Below, one piece after another: positions 26,559 to 36,700 of a stretch of DNA of 64,000 nt; within the stretch, counting starts at the first letter, position 1, and the number at the start of each line of letters is the position of its first letter. The notes under the pieces were generated by a model, which had not been told where the DNA came from, did not search any database, and saw only the letters and a list, made by a program, of their open reading frames with translations. Location: positions 186,001 to 250,000 of the forward strand of contig CAVZTF010000002.1 of the NCBI GenBank assembly GCA_963778185.1, given 5' to 3'. The position numbers and the translations under genes are program-made. The DNA comes from RPQJ01 sp963778185. Its GTDB lineage: Bacteria > Pseudomonadota > Gammaproteobacteria > Steroidobacterales > Steroidobacteraceae.

Positions 26559-27128
26559 TCAGTTCTTGCCGCGCGACAGATAGGCGCCGGTGCGCGTATC
26601 GACGCGAATGACCTCGCCCTCGTTGATGAAGAGCGGCACCCTCACGACCGCGCCCGTCTCGAGCTTCGCCGGCTTCTGCCCGCCCGTCGCGGTGTCGCCA
26701 CGCACGCCCGGATCCGTCTCGACGATCTTGAGCTCGACGTGCGCCGGAGCCTCGACGGCCAGCGGCACCCCGTTCCACAGCATGACCTTGCAGGTCGTAC
26801 CGTCCTTGAGCCACATGGCCGCGTCGGCCATCGCTTCCTTGCCGGCGGTGTGCTGCTCGAAGGTGTCCGGCACCATGAAGTGCCAGAAGTCGCCGTCGGT
26901 GTAGAGGTACTGCATGTCGGACTCGACGACGTCGGCCGCCTCGACCGTGTCGCCGGACTTGAAGTTCCGCTCGAGCGTGCGGCCGCTCTTGAGGTTGCGG
27001 ATGCGCACGCGATTGAACGCCTGGCCCTTGCCGGGCTTGACGAACTCATTCTCGACGATCGTGTAGGGATCGCCGTCGAGGATGATCTTGAGCCCGGAGC
27101 GGAATTCGTTGGTGCTGTAGCTGGCCAT
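26559..27128 (-). CDS. efp: Elongation factor P
   Basis: A 189-residue EF-P that rescues ribosomes stalled at polyproline. The start MASYSTNEFRSGLKI matches proteobacterial EF-P, so the ATG at 27128 was chosen over the longer frame. The modification loop is VKPGKGQAFNR with Lys34 at its tip, the residue beta-lysylated by EpmA in Escherichia coli. The C-terminal OB domain includes VPLFINEGEVIRVDTRTGAY. A promoter (TATCAT/CTGACG) is visible about 60-90 nt upstream. Confidence 0.96.
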   Translation of the reverse strand: MASYSTNEFRSGLKIILDGDPYTIVENEFVKPGKGQAFNRVRIRNLKSGRTLERNFKSGDTVEAADVVESDMQYLYTDGDFWHFMVPDTFEQHTAGKEAMADAAMWLKDGTTCKVMLWNGVPLAVEAPAHVELKIVETDPGVRGDTATGGQKPAKLETGAVVRVPLFINEGEVIRVDTRTGAYLSRGKN

Positions 27129-27187
27129 GGGTTGTTCAACCGGATGCGGGTCTGGGAGAATGACGGGTTGCCGCAAGGAAGCCGGGC

Positions 27188-27217
27188 ATGATACCCGCAG
27201 TCGCCGCCATCCGTCAG
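27188..27217 (-). promoter_or_regulatory. Probable efp promoter
   Basis: Minus strand: -35 CTGACG (27212-27217), an 18-nt spacer, and -10 TATCAT (27188-27193), leaving a 5' leader of about 50 nt before the efp ATG. Confidence 0.55.
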
Positions 27218-27317
27218 CCCCCGGGGTCGCCGCGCGGCTGCCCGGGTGCCTGGTGCCGCGGCCGGTCCGGGAGGTCCCGGGCGCCGCCGCCAGGGCGATG
27301 CTGCCACCTGCGTCACG

Positions 27318-27345
27318 TTAGGGGCTGGAAACCCGGTGCTATAGT
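27318..27345 (+). promoter_or_regulatory. Candidate promoter of the fimX-like gene
   Basis: TATAGT (27340-27345) is a good -10 element; TTAGGG 16 nt upstream is a poor -35. It lies 60 nt before the start codon in the 276-bp gap after efp; the rest of that gap shows nothing distinctive. Confidence 0.35.
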
Positions 27346-27404
27346 CCCGCCGCATTTGCAGCAACGCGGCGCCGGCTATTGGTGCCTGCGGGGGTGAGGA
27401 ACCA

Positions 27405-29462
27405 GTGCCCGAATCAGGCGCCATCCCGCTCGTGGTCCTGTCCCGCCAGCAGGACCCGGTCGAGATCATCAACAGCACGCTACGCAACGCGGGGCACCCG
27501 GTGCACTGCACGTGGGTACGCGACGTGACGGGGCTCTGCGAGGTGCTCGCGCAGGCGACGCCCCAGCTGCTCTTCCTGTGCCTCCCCGACGGCGAGGAGA
27601 CGGAAGCCGCCCTGGAGGCGCGCAAGCGTCTGGCGACCCAGGTCCCGGCCATCCTCGTCCGCGACACGATCGGCGAGTCCGACCTGGACCGGGCCCTCGC
27701 GCTCGGCGCGCAGGACGTGGTCACGTTGCAGGGGAAGGCACGCCTGCAGGCCGTCGCCTCGCGCGAGCTGCACTCGTCGCGGCTCGACCACGCGCTCGCC
27801 GGCACACTCGCCTCCGCGCGGCAGTACCGCGACCAGATGAAGGCGTTCATGACGGGCTCCACCGACGCGATCGCGCACGTGCAGGAAGGCATCGTCGTGG
27901 ACGTGAACCCGGCATGGGTCGAATTGTTCGGGCACGCCGACCCGGCGGCGCTGGTCGGGCAGCCGCTGATGGACTTCTTCGCGCCGTCCTGCCACTCGGC
28001 CCTGAAGGGAGCGCTGGTCGCCGCGGCCCAGGGACGCTGGGCCGGCCACTCGCTCGCGGCGCTGGTGCAGCTGCCGGGCGACGGGGAACTTGCAATCGAC
28101 CTCGGCCTCGAGCGATTCGACTTCGAGAACGAGCCGGCCGTGCGCCTGCGCGTGGCCACGCAGAAGCGCGACGCGGAGTCGCTGGCGCGCCAGCTGGAGG
28201 AGGCGCTGCGCTTCGACACGGCCACGGGCCTGCTGAAACGGCCCGCCTTCCTCGAGCAGGCGGCGGTGCGCGCCGCGAAACCCTTGAAGGCCGGCATACG
28301 CAGCGTGGTCTACCTCGAGGCCGACAAGACGCCTGCGCTCGAGAAGGAAATCGGTCCGCTCGCAGTAGAGACACTGATGGGCGAGATCGGCACCCTGCTG
28401 CGTGCCCAGCTGCAGCCGGGCGACGACGCGAGCCGCGTGACGGCGCGGGGTTTCGCCGTGGTCGCCGAGCGCGGCAACGGCCGCGACCTCGACGCGTGGA
28501 TCGGGCACCTGCTGCGGCGAACCGCGGAACATCCGTACCAGCTCGGCGACCGCTCGGTCGTCGTCACCTGCAGCGCAGGCGCCTGCAGCTGCGACGGACA
28601 GGGGGGCACCATCGACGCCCCGCTCGAAATGGCGATCGCGAACTGCCGCAAGGCCGCGGCCGCCGGAGGCAATCACCTGCTGCGGGCGGACACCGAGGCA
28701 GTCAGCGTCGACCAGGCCGCGATCGACCGCACCTGGGTGGGACAGATCAAGTCCGCTCTCATGGCGAACCGCTTCCGGCTCGTGCAGCAGCCGATCGCGA
28801 GCCTGGTGGGCGACGGGCAGGCGATGTTCGACCTGGTCGTGCGCATGCTCGACGAGCGCGGCAACGAGGTACTGCCGTCGGAATTCATGGCGGCGGCCCA
28901 GCGCACCGACCTGATGAAGAACATCGATCGCTGGGTGATCGGCGCGGCGATGTCCTTCTGCGCATCGCGCAAGCCGCATCGCGTGTTCGTGCGCCTGTCG
29001 CGCGACTCCATGCGCGACCAGACGCTCGGCACCTGGCTGCACCAGCAGCTCAAGTCCTCCCGCGTCGAGGCTTCGCGCGTCGTCGTGGAACTGAGCGAGG
29101 AACTCGTCGAGAAGCACCTCAAGGACGCCAAGGAGCTGCTCGCGCTGCTCCGGCACCTCGGGTTCGAGTTCGCCATCGAGAATTTCGGCGCCGGCCGCAA
29201 TCCGCTGCAGCTGCTCGACCACCTGCAGGTGAACTACGTCAAGATCGACGGCTCGCTGATGCAGGGGCTGGCGAACGACCGCCCGCTCCAGGAGCAGGTG
29301 AGGCTGCTCGTCGACCAGGCGAAGAAGCACGGCATCACCACGATCGCCGAGCGCGTCGAGGACGCGAACACCATGGCCGTCCTGTGGCAGCTCGGCATCG
29401 AGTTCATCCAGGGCTATTTCGTCAACAGCCCCGAGGAAGTCGTGCTCGAGGAAAGGGTGTAG
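27405..29462 (+). CDS. fimX: FimX-like REC-PAS-GGDEF-EAL protein with degenerate catalytic motifs
   Basis: The 685 residues are close to Pseudomonas FimX in length and domain order: receiver-like fold (about 8-130), PAS (about 142-260), GGDEF-like (about 265-430) and EAL-like (about 445-680). The catalytic signatures are lost: the GGDEF half-site reads TARGFAVVAERG, the EAL position reads FDLVVRML, and the metal-binding DDFGTG is IENFGAGRN, while VKIDGSLM is kept. It is therefore more likely a c-di-GMP receptor than an enzyme, consistent with FimX control of type IV pilus assembly. It starts at GTG 27405. It ends 6 nt from the parC stop (convergent). Confidence 0.75.
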   Translation: MPESGAIPLVVLSRQQDPVEIINSTLRNAGHPVHCTWVRDVTGLCEVLAQATPQLLFLCLPDGEETEAALEARKRLATQVPAILVRDTIGESDLDRALALGAQDVVTLQGKARLQAVASRELHSSRLDHALAGTLASARQYRDQMKAFMTGSTDAIAHVQEGIVVDVNPAWVELFGHADPAALVGQPLMDFFAPSCHSALKGALVAAAQGRWAGHSLAALVQLPGDGELAIDLGLERFDFENEPAVRLRVATQKRDAESLARQLEEALRFDTATGLLKRPAFLEQAAVRAAKPLKAGIRSVVYLEADKTPALEKEIGPLAVETLMGEIGTLLRAQLQPGDDASRVTARGFAVVAERGNGRDLDAWIGHLLRRTAEHPYQLGDRSVVVTCSAGACSCDGQGGTIDAPLEMAIANCRKAAAAGGNHLLRADTEAVSVDQAAIDRTWVGQIKSALMANRFRLVQQPIASLVGDGQAMFDLVVRMLDERGNEVLPSEFMAAAQRTDLMKNIDRWVIGAAMSFCASRKPHRVFVRLSRDSMRDQTLGTWLHQQLKSSRVEASRVVVELSEELVEKHLKDAKELLALLRHLGFEFAIENFGAGRNPLQLLDHLQVNYVKIDGSLMQGLANDRPLQEQVRLLVDQAKKHGITTIAERVEDANTMAVLWQLGIEFIQGYFVNSPEEVVLEERV

Positions 29463-29468
29463 CGGGCC

Positions 29469-31718
29469 TCACTCCGTCTCGAGGCCGTCGACCTTGCGCC
29501 AGCCCCGCGGCAGCACCGCCCCGCGCTGGCCGCGCTCGCCACGATAATCGCCGAGGTCCTTGTAGCTCTGGCCCATGCGGCGGTCGCCGCACAGTATGCG
29601 CAAGGTCTGGCCCGGCGCCACGACCGCAATCGCGACCAGGCTTTCCTCGCCGCTCGCCGCCTTCTTCGCGGGAATACCGAAGATCTTGTTGCCCTTGCCG
29701 CGCGGCAGTTCCGGGAGTTCGTCGACCGGGAACACCAGCAGGCGGCCGTCGCTGTTCACCGCCGCGAGCAGGGGGTTCTCCCCGGGCGGGATCGGCACCG
29801 GGGCGATCACCTCCGAGCCCTCGGGAACCTTGAGGATCGCCTTGCCGGCGCGGTTGCGGCTCATCAGCTCGCCCAGCTTCACGACGAATCCATAGCCCGC
29901 GCCGCTCGCCAGTACCCAGCGGTCGTCCGGCTCGCCGATCAGCACGCCGGGGAAGGTGGCGCCGTCGGGCGGGTCGAGGCGGCCCGAGAGCGGCTCGCCC
30001 TGCCCGCGCGCCGAGGGCAGCGTGTGGGCGAGCAGGCTGTACGCGCGGCCGGTGCTGTCGAGGAACACCGCCTGCTGCGTGCTGCGACCGCGCACGGCGG
30101 CGCGGAATTCATCGCCCGTCTTGAAGGAGAGCGTGCGGGGGTCGATCTCGTGGCCCTTCGCGGCGCGCACCCAGCCGCTGCGCGAGAGGACGACCGTCAC
30201 GGGCTCGCTCGCGACCAGCTCGGTCTCGGCGATCGCCTGCGCGGCCGCACGCGCGACGAGCTTGCTGCGGCGCTCGTCGCCGTACTTCACGGCGTCCGCG
30301 ACGATCTCGTCGCGCACGAGGCGCTTCAGCCTGGCCTTGCTCCCGAGCGTCTTCGTGATCTCGTCGCGTTCCTGCGCGAGCTTCTCCTGCTCGCCGCGGA
30401 TCTTCATCTCCTCGAGCTTCGCGAGGTGGCGCAGCTTGGTCTCGAGGATTGCCTCGGCCTGCGCCTCGGAGAGCGCGAAGCGCGCGATCAGCGCCGCCTT
30501 CGGCTCGTCCTCGTAGCGGACGATGCGGATGACCTCGTCGAGGTTGAGGTAGGCGACCAGCAGTCCGTCGAGGATGTGCAGGCGGGCGTTGAGCTTCTCG
30601 AGCCGGTGGCTGAGGCGGCGCGTCACCGTGTCGACGCGGAAGGCGAGCCACTCCTCGAGCAGCGGCCTCAGGCCCATCACGCGCGGCAGGCCGTCCCGGG
30701 CAATGACGTTCAGGTTCACGCGGTAGCTGCGCTCGAGGTCGGTGGTGGCGAAGAGGTGCGCCATCACCTGCTCGACGTCCACGCGATTGGAGCGCGGCGT
30801 GATCACGAGGCGCGTCGGGTGCTCGTGGTCGGATTCATCGCGCAGGTCCTCGACCATGGGCAGCTTCTTCGCCCGCATCTGCACGGCGATCTGTTCGAGC
30901 ACCTTGGAGCCCGACACCTGGTAGGGCAGCTCGGTGACGACGATCTCGCCCTCCTCGACCTCGTAGCGCGCACGGGCGCGGAACGTGCCGTTGCCGGTCG
31001 CGTAGATCTGCAGCAGCTCCTCGCGCGGCGTGATGATCTCGGCGCCGGTCGGAAAATCGGGCCCCTGCACGTGCTCGCAGAGCTGGGCCAGCGTGGCCTT
31101 CGGGTCCTCGAGCAGGCGCACGCACGCCGCGGCGACCTCGCGCAGGTTGTGCGGAGGGATGTCGGTCGCCATGCCGACCGCGATGCCCGTCGCGCCGTTC
31201 AGCAGCACGTTGGGCAACCGCGCGGGGAGCAGCGCGGGCTCCTCGAGCGTGCCGTCGAAGTTCGGCGTCCAGTCCACCGTGCCGTCGCCGAGCTCGGCCA
31301 GCAGCACCTCGGCGTAGCGCGTGAGCTTCGACTCCGTGTAGCGCATCGCCGCGAAGGACTTGGGGTCGTCCGGCGAGCCGAAGTTGCCCTGCCCGTCCAC
31401 GATCGGGTAGCGGTAGGAGAAGGCCTGGGCCATCAGCACCAGCGCCTCGTAGCAGGCAGAGTCGCCGTGCGGGTGGAACTTGCCGATCACGTCGCCGACG
31501 GTGCGCGCGGACTTCTTGTGCTTGGCGGTCGCCGCGAGCCCGAGCTCGCTCATGGCATAGATGATGCGGCGCTGCACGGGCTTCAGCCCGTCGCCGACGT
31601 GCGGCAGCGCACGGTCGAGGATCACGTACATCGAGTACTCGAGGTACGCCTTCTCGGTGAAGGTCCTGAGCGGCTGGCGCTCGATGCCTTCGAAGTTGAG
31701 TTCGTTCTGCGTGGTCAT
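29469..31718 (-). CDS. parC: DNA topoisomerase IV subunit A
   Basis: A 749-residue type IIA topoisomerase breakage-reunion subunit that decatenates daughter chromosomes. The start MTTQNELNFEGIERQPL was preferred to an upstream Met that would enter parE. The active-site Tyr is in AMRYTESKLTRYAE (about 120). The quinolone-resistance region reads HPHGDSACYEALVLMAQAF, with the wild-type Ser and Glu positions retained, so no classical fluoroquinolone-resistance substitution is seen there. The C-terminal beta-pinwheel follows. It lies 16 nt downstream of parE. Confidence 0.96.
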   Translation of the reverse strand: MTTQNELNFEGIERQPLRTFTEKAYLEYSMYVILDRALPHVGDGLKPVQRRIIYAMSELGLAATAKHKKSARTVGDVIGKFHPHGDSACYEALVLMAQAFSYRYPIVDGQGNFGSPDDPKSFAAMRYTESKLTRYAEVLLAELGDGTVDWTPNFDGTLEEPALLPARLPNVLLNGATGIAVGMATDIPPHNLREVAAACVRLLEDPKATLAQLCEHVQGPDFPTGAEIITPREELLQIYATGNGTFRARARYEVEEGEIVVTELPYQVSGSKVLEQIAVQMRAKKLPMVEDLRDESDHEHPTRLVITPRSNRVDVEQVMAHLFATTDLERSYRVNLNVIARDGLPRVMGLRPLLEEWLAFRVDTVTRRLSHRLEKLNARLHILDGLLVAYLNLDEVIRIVRYEDEPKAALIARFALSEAQAEAILETKLRHLAKLEEMKIRGEQEKLAQERDEITKTLGSKARLKRLVRDEIVADAVKYGDERRSKLVARAAAQAIAETELVASEPVTVVLSRSGWVRAAKGHEIDPRTLSFKTGDEFRAAVRGRSTQQAVFLDSTGRAYSLLAHTLPSARGQGEPLSGRLDPPDGATFPGVLIGEPDDRWVLASGAGYGFVVKLGELMSRNRAGKAILKVPEGSEVIAPVPIPPGENPLLAAVNSDGRLLVFPVDELPELPRGKGNKIFGIPAKKAASGEESLVAIAVVAPGQTLRILCGDRRMGQSYKDLGDYRGERGQRGAVLPRGWRKVDGLETE

Positions 31719-31734
31719 CGGGCCTCCGGCGGGC

Positions 31735-33627
31735 TCAGGGCTGCACGGCTGCAAGGTTGCCCTTGGTCTCGAGCCACTCGCGACGGTCCGCGGCGCGCTT
31801 CTTCGCCAGCATCATGTCCATCTGCTGGTCGGCCTGGTCCTTGGCCTCGACGGTGAGCTGCACCAGCCGCCGGGTCTCGGGCGCCATCGTGGTCTCGCGC
31901 AGCTGCAGCGCGCTCATTTCGCCGAGACCCTTGAAGCGCGTCACGACGGGCTTCGCGCGCGGGTTCTCGGTGTGGATGCGGTCGAGGACGCCGTTGCGCT
32001 CGGCTTCGTCGAGCGCATATTCGACCTGCTTGCCGTAGTCGATGCGGAACAGCGGCGGCATCGCCACGAACACGTGGCCGGCGAGCACCAGCGGCCGGAA
32101 ATGCCGCAGGAACAGCGCGCAGAGCAGTGTCGCGATGTGCAGCCCGTCGGAGTCTGCGTCGGCGAGGATGCAGACCTTGTGGTAGCGCAGGCCCGAGATG
32201 TCGTCGGACGCCGGGTCCACGCCGATGGCGATGGTGATGTTGTGCACCTCCTGCGACGCCAGGATCTCGCCGGCCTCCACCTCCCAGGTGTTCAGGATCT
32301 TGCCGCGCAGGGGCATGACGGCCTGGAATTCGCGGTCGCGCGCCTGCTTGGCGGAGCCGCCGGCGGAGTCGCCCTCGACGAGGAACAGCTCGGTGCGCTT
32401 GGGGTCCTGGCTCGTGCAATCGGCGAGCTTCCCGGGCAGCGCCGGCCCGCTCACCACGCGCTTGCGTGCCACCTTCTGGCTCGCCTTGAGGCGATCCGCC
32501 GCGTTGCCGATGGCGAGCTGCGCGATGCGCTCGCCGGCCTCCGGGTGCTGGTTGAGCCACAACCCGAACTGGTCCTTGACGATGCCGGAAACGAATGCCG
32601 CGGGCTCGCGCGAGCTCAGGCGCTCCTTGGTCTGCCCGGCGAACTGCGGGTCGCGCATCTTGGTCGACAGCACGTAGCTCGCGTCGTCCCAGACGTCCTC
32701 GGGGGCGAGCTTCAGGCCGCGCGGCAGCAGGTTCCTGAACTCGCAGAACTCGCGGATCGCCTCGGTGAGTCCGAGCCGGAAGCCGTTGACGTGCGTACCG
32801 CCCTGCACCGTCGGGATCAGGTTGACGTAGCTTTCCTCGATCCTCGTGCCGCCGTCGACACGCCAGACGACGGCCCAGTCGACGCCCTCCTGCTCGCCTT
32901 CGATGCTGCCGGTGAACGGCTCCTCCGGCAGCCACTCACCGGATTCGAGGGACTCGCGCAGGTACTGCTCGAGCCCTCCGGTGTAGAGCCACGTCTCCTT
33001 CTCGCCCGTCTTCTCGACCGTGAGCCGCATCTCGAGGCCCGGGCACAGCACGGCCTTGGCCTTGAGCACGTGCTTGAGCTTCGGCACGGAGACCTCGGCG
33101 GAATCGAAGTAGCCGGGATCGGGCCAGAAGCGCACCGTGGTGCCGGTGTTGGCCTTGCCGACCTCGCCCACCACCTCGAGCTTCGAGTGGACCTTCCCGC
33201 CCTTGAACGAGATGTTGTATTCCTTGCCGCCGCGACGCACCCAGCACTCGAGGTGCTTCGACAGCGCGTTCACCACCGACACGCCCACTCCGTGCAGGCC
33301 CCCCGAGAACTTGTAGGTCTTGTCGCCGAACTTGCCACCGGCGTGCAGCCGCGTGAGGATCAGCTCGACACCACTCACCTTTTCCTTGGGGTGGATGTCG
33401 ACCGGCATGCCGCGGCCGTCGTCGGTGACCTCGATGGAACCGTCCTTGTAGACGGTGACGGCGATGCGGCTGCAGTGGCCCGCCAGGGCCTCGTCGACGC
33501 TGTTGTCCACCACTTCATGCGCGAGGTGATTGGGCCGGCTGGTGTCGGTGTACATGCCCGGCCGGCGCCGGACGGGTTCGAGTCCGCTCAGGACTTCGAT
33601 GTCTTGAGCGGTGTAGGTCTGTGTCAT
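31735..33627 (-). CDS. parE: DNA topoisomerase IV subunit B
   Basis: A 630-residue ATPase subunit. GHKL motifs: EVVDNSVDEALAGHC, VTDDGRGMPVDIH, GGLHGVGVSVVNALS. TOPRIM metal-binding motifs: ELFLVEGDSAGGSAKQARD and LADADSDGLHI. Start MTQTYTAQDIEVLSGLEPVR matches the family and has GGAAAG a few bases upstream; a longer Met (33654) is less likely. The divergent glucan-synthase gene starts about 125 bp away. Confidence 0.96.
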   Translation of the reverse strand: MTQTYTAQDIEVLSGLEPVRRRPGMYTDTSRPNHLAHEVVDNSVDEALAGHCSRIAVTVYKDGSIEVTDDGRGMPVDIHPKEKVSGVELILTRLHAGGKFGDKTYKFSGGLHGVGVSVVNALSKHLECWVRRGGKEYNISFKGGKVHSKLEVVGEVGKANTGTTVRFWPDPGYFDSAEVSVPKLKHVLKAKAVLCPGLEMRLTVEKTGEKETWLYTGGLEQYLRESLESGEWLPEEPFTGSIEGEQEGVDWAVVWRVDGGTRIEESYVNLIPTVQGGTHVNGFRLGLTEAIREFCEFRNLLPRGLKLAPEDVWDDASYVLSTKMRDPQFAGQTKERLSSREPAAFVSGIVKDQFGLWLNQHPEAGERIAQLAIGNAADRLKASQKVARKRVVSGPALPGKLADCTSQDPKRTELFLVEGDSAGGSAKQARDREFQAVMPLRGKILNTWEVEAGEILASQEVHNITIAIGVDPASDDISGLRYHKVCILADADSDGLHIATLLCALFLRHFRPLVLAGHVFVAMPPLFRIDYGKQVEYALDEAERNGVLDRIHTENPRAKPVVTRFKGLGEMSALQLRETTMAPETRRLVQLTVEAKDQADQQMDMMLAKKRAADRREWLETKGNLAAVQP

Positions 33628-33753
33628 CGTTGATCTTTCCGCGGACTCGCGCATGAGAAAAGGCGGCTAAACGACCATACTACGCTCTCGTCCACCGTCG
33701 CCGCGAGTCCTGCGCGGCTCGCCGCACGTGTGCGGGCGCCAGGAGTGCTCCCA

Positions 33754-36700
33754 TTGAAGTTGACAGGTGACAGCCTCTTCGATCGTGTCCGACGCGTGGC
33801 GGCGCGGCTGCGTCCTCGCGGCCTGCCGTTCGAGGCAACGCTCGCCGAACCGCCCCTGAGGTCGGAGCTGTTCAGTGCCGACCAGATGGAGCAGCACGGC
33901 CGGTATCTCGCCGAGTCGCACGTCCTCGCGACCGGTCGTGCGCCGGACCAGCTGCTGCCCCGGCTGGCGGCCAACGAGGAAATTCTCCTCCGGGTATTCG
34001 AGCAGCTGACCGAGGCGGTCACGGCAGGCCGCCGCGTGACGCCTGCCAGCGACTGGCTGCTCGACAACTTCTACCTGATCGAGGAGCAGATCCGCACCGC
34101 CAAGCGCCACCTGCCGAGGAACTACAGTCGGGAACTCCCCCGCCTCGTGAACGGTGCGTCGGCCGGCTTCCCCAGGGTCTGGGACATCGCGCTCGAGACG
34201 ATCGCGCATGGCGACGGGCGCGTCGACCTGGTGGGCTTGACCCGTTTCATTGCTGCGTACGAAAGCGTCTCGCCACTCGATCTCGGCGAGCTCTGGGCGA
34301 TCCCGATCATGCTGCGGCTCGCCCTGATCGAGAACCTCCGCCGTGTGGCGCTGCGTATCGCGGCGGGGCGTATCGACCGGGACCTCGCGAGCCAGTGGGT
34401 GCGCGCGATGATCACCACCGTCGACCGGGATCCCAAGAGCCTGATCCTGGTCGTTGCGGACATGGCCCGTTCGAAACCTCCGATGTCCGCCCCGTTCGTG
34501 TCCGAGTTCGTGAGGGGACTGCAGGGCCAAAGCCCGGCCCTTGCCATGGCGCTGACCTGGGTCGAGCAGCGACTGGCGGAGGACGGCCTGTCGACCGAGC
34601 AGTTGGTGCAGTCGGGCAATCAGATCCAGGCCGCCGACCAGGTCACCATCGGCAACTCGATCGGCAGCCTGCGATTCCTCGCGTCCGTCGACTGGCGCAC
34701 CTTCGTCGAGTTCATGAGCGTCGTGGACCAGGCACTGCGCGGGGCCCCCGACGACTGCTATGCCCGGATGGACTTCGGAACGCGCAATCGCTACCGGCGG
34801 GTGATCGAACGCATTGCGCGGCGCAGCGAGCATTCGGAGCAAGAGGTTGCCGAAGCCGCGCTCCGGCTGGTGCGCGAAGCGGCGGCCCGCACCGATGCGG
34901 AGGACGGGGAGCGCGCACGGCGCGCGCACGTGGGCTACTACCTCGTCGGACGCGGGCTGGATGAGCTCGAGCGAGCGGTGCGGTACCGTCGCACCCTGGC
35001 GGAGTTCGCGCGAAGTTCCGTCGAGCGGGTCCCACTGTTGGCGTACCTCGGCACGATCACGGCAATCACCGCGACGAGCAGCGGCTGGCTGGGGTCGATT
35101 GCGTACGCCGACGGCGTCGTGGGATGGCGCCTGGCCCTGATGGCCGTCATTGCGGTGGTTGCGACCAGCCAACTCGCGGTTGCGCTGGTCAACTGGCTCG
35201 CGACCCTGCTCGTGACGCCGAGTGCGCTGCCGCGCATGGATTTCTCGACCGGCATCCCGGCGTCATCGAGCGCCCTCGTGGTCATTCCCACGATGATCTC
35301 CAGCACCCGCAACATCGACGAGCTCGTCGAGGCACTCGAAGTCCGCTTCCTCGCCAATCGCGACGCGAACCTGCGCTTCGGCCTGCTGACGGACTTTGCG
35401 GATGCGGCCGACGAATCGATGCCGGAGGACGGGCCCCTGCTCGAGCATGCGGCGAGACGAATCGACGCATTGAATGCGTTCTACGCCTGCGATGCGTTCT
35501 TCCTCTTCCATCGCCCTCGCCGCTGGAATCCGGGCGAGCGCGCCTGGATGGGTTTCGAGCGCAAGCGCGGCAAGCTCGCCGACCTCAACTGGTTGCTGCG
35601 GGAAGCAGACCCCGCGAATGCGTCGGATCGGTTCTCGCTCGTCGTCGGCGACACGAAGCTGCTCGCGGGCACCCGGTACGTGATCACGCTCGACACCGAC
35701 ACGCAGCTGCCCCGCGATGCCGCGCGCCAGTTCGTCGGCACGATGGCACACCCGCTGAACCGGCCGGTCTTCGACGACCGCCTGGGCCGGGTGCGCGCCG
35801 GCCACGGGATCCTGCAGCCGCGCGTGAGCCCGAGCCTCCCCGGCACGAACCGCTCCAGATACGCACGCATGCACAGCGGCGAGCCCGGCATCGACCCGTA
35901 CACGCGCACCGTTTCCGACGTCTACCAGGACCTGTTCGACGAAGGCTCCTTCATCGGCAAGGGTATTTACGACGTCGACGCGTTCGAGCGAGCGATGAAT
36001 GGCAGGTTTCCCGACAACAGGATACTGAGTCACGATCTCCTCGAAGGGTGTTACGCGCGCTCGGGACTGGTGAGCGATCTCGAACTCTTCGAGGACTACC
36101 CCGCGACGTACTCATCGGACACCGCGCGCCGGCACCGCTGGATCCGAGGCGACTGGCAGATCGCGAGCTGGCTCCTGCGGCGGGTGCCGGGCCCCGCCGG
36201 GCAGGCGTACCGAAATCCCCTGTCGCCCCTGTCGCGCTGGAAAATTGCCGACAACCTGCGCCGCAGCCTGGTGCCGATTGCACAGCTGCTGCTGTTGCTG
36301 GCGGCATGGACCGCGCTGCCGTCCGTGCTTGCATGGACTCTCGCCGTGGTCGGAATGATCCTGGTCCCCGCGCTGCTCGACTCGGTGCGGCAGTTGTTCC
36401 GCAAGCCACCGGAAGCGACGGTGCGCCAGCACCTGGACGTGACCATTCGCACGGCCGCGGCACGATGCGCGCACGCCGGCCTCACGCTGGCCTGCCTCCC
36501 ATACGAAGCCTACGTCAGTGCGGATGCCGTGGTGCGCACCACCTGGCGCACGCTCATCTCGCACAGGCGCCTTCTCGAATGGAATCCGTACAGCGCGCAC
36601 GCCGGCACCGACGAACCGGGATTGCTGTCGTCCATTCGGTCGATGTGGATGGCGCCGGCAGTCGCGCTCGCGACCGGCGCGTACCTGGTCACCGCGCGGC

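Noticed and set aside
27322..27345. Sigma54 promoter (TGGAAAC...TGCT) before the fimX-like gene
   Set aside because: The GG-to-GC spacing is one base too short for sigma54; the TATAGT -10 is the better candidate.
31716..31754. Longer parC start at 31754
   Set aside because: It would overlap the parE 3' end and add residues not seen in the family; MTTQNELNFEG at 31718 matches better.
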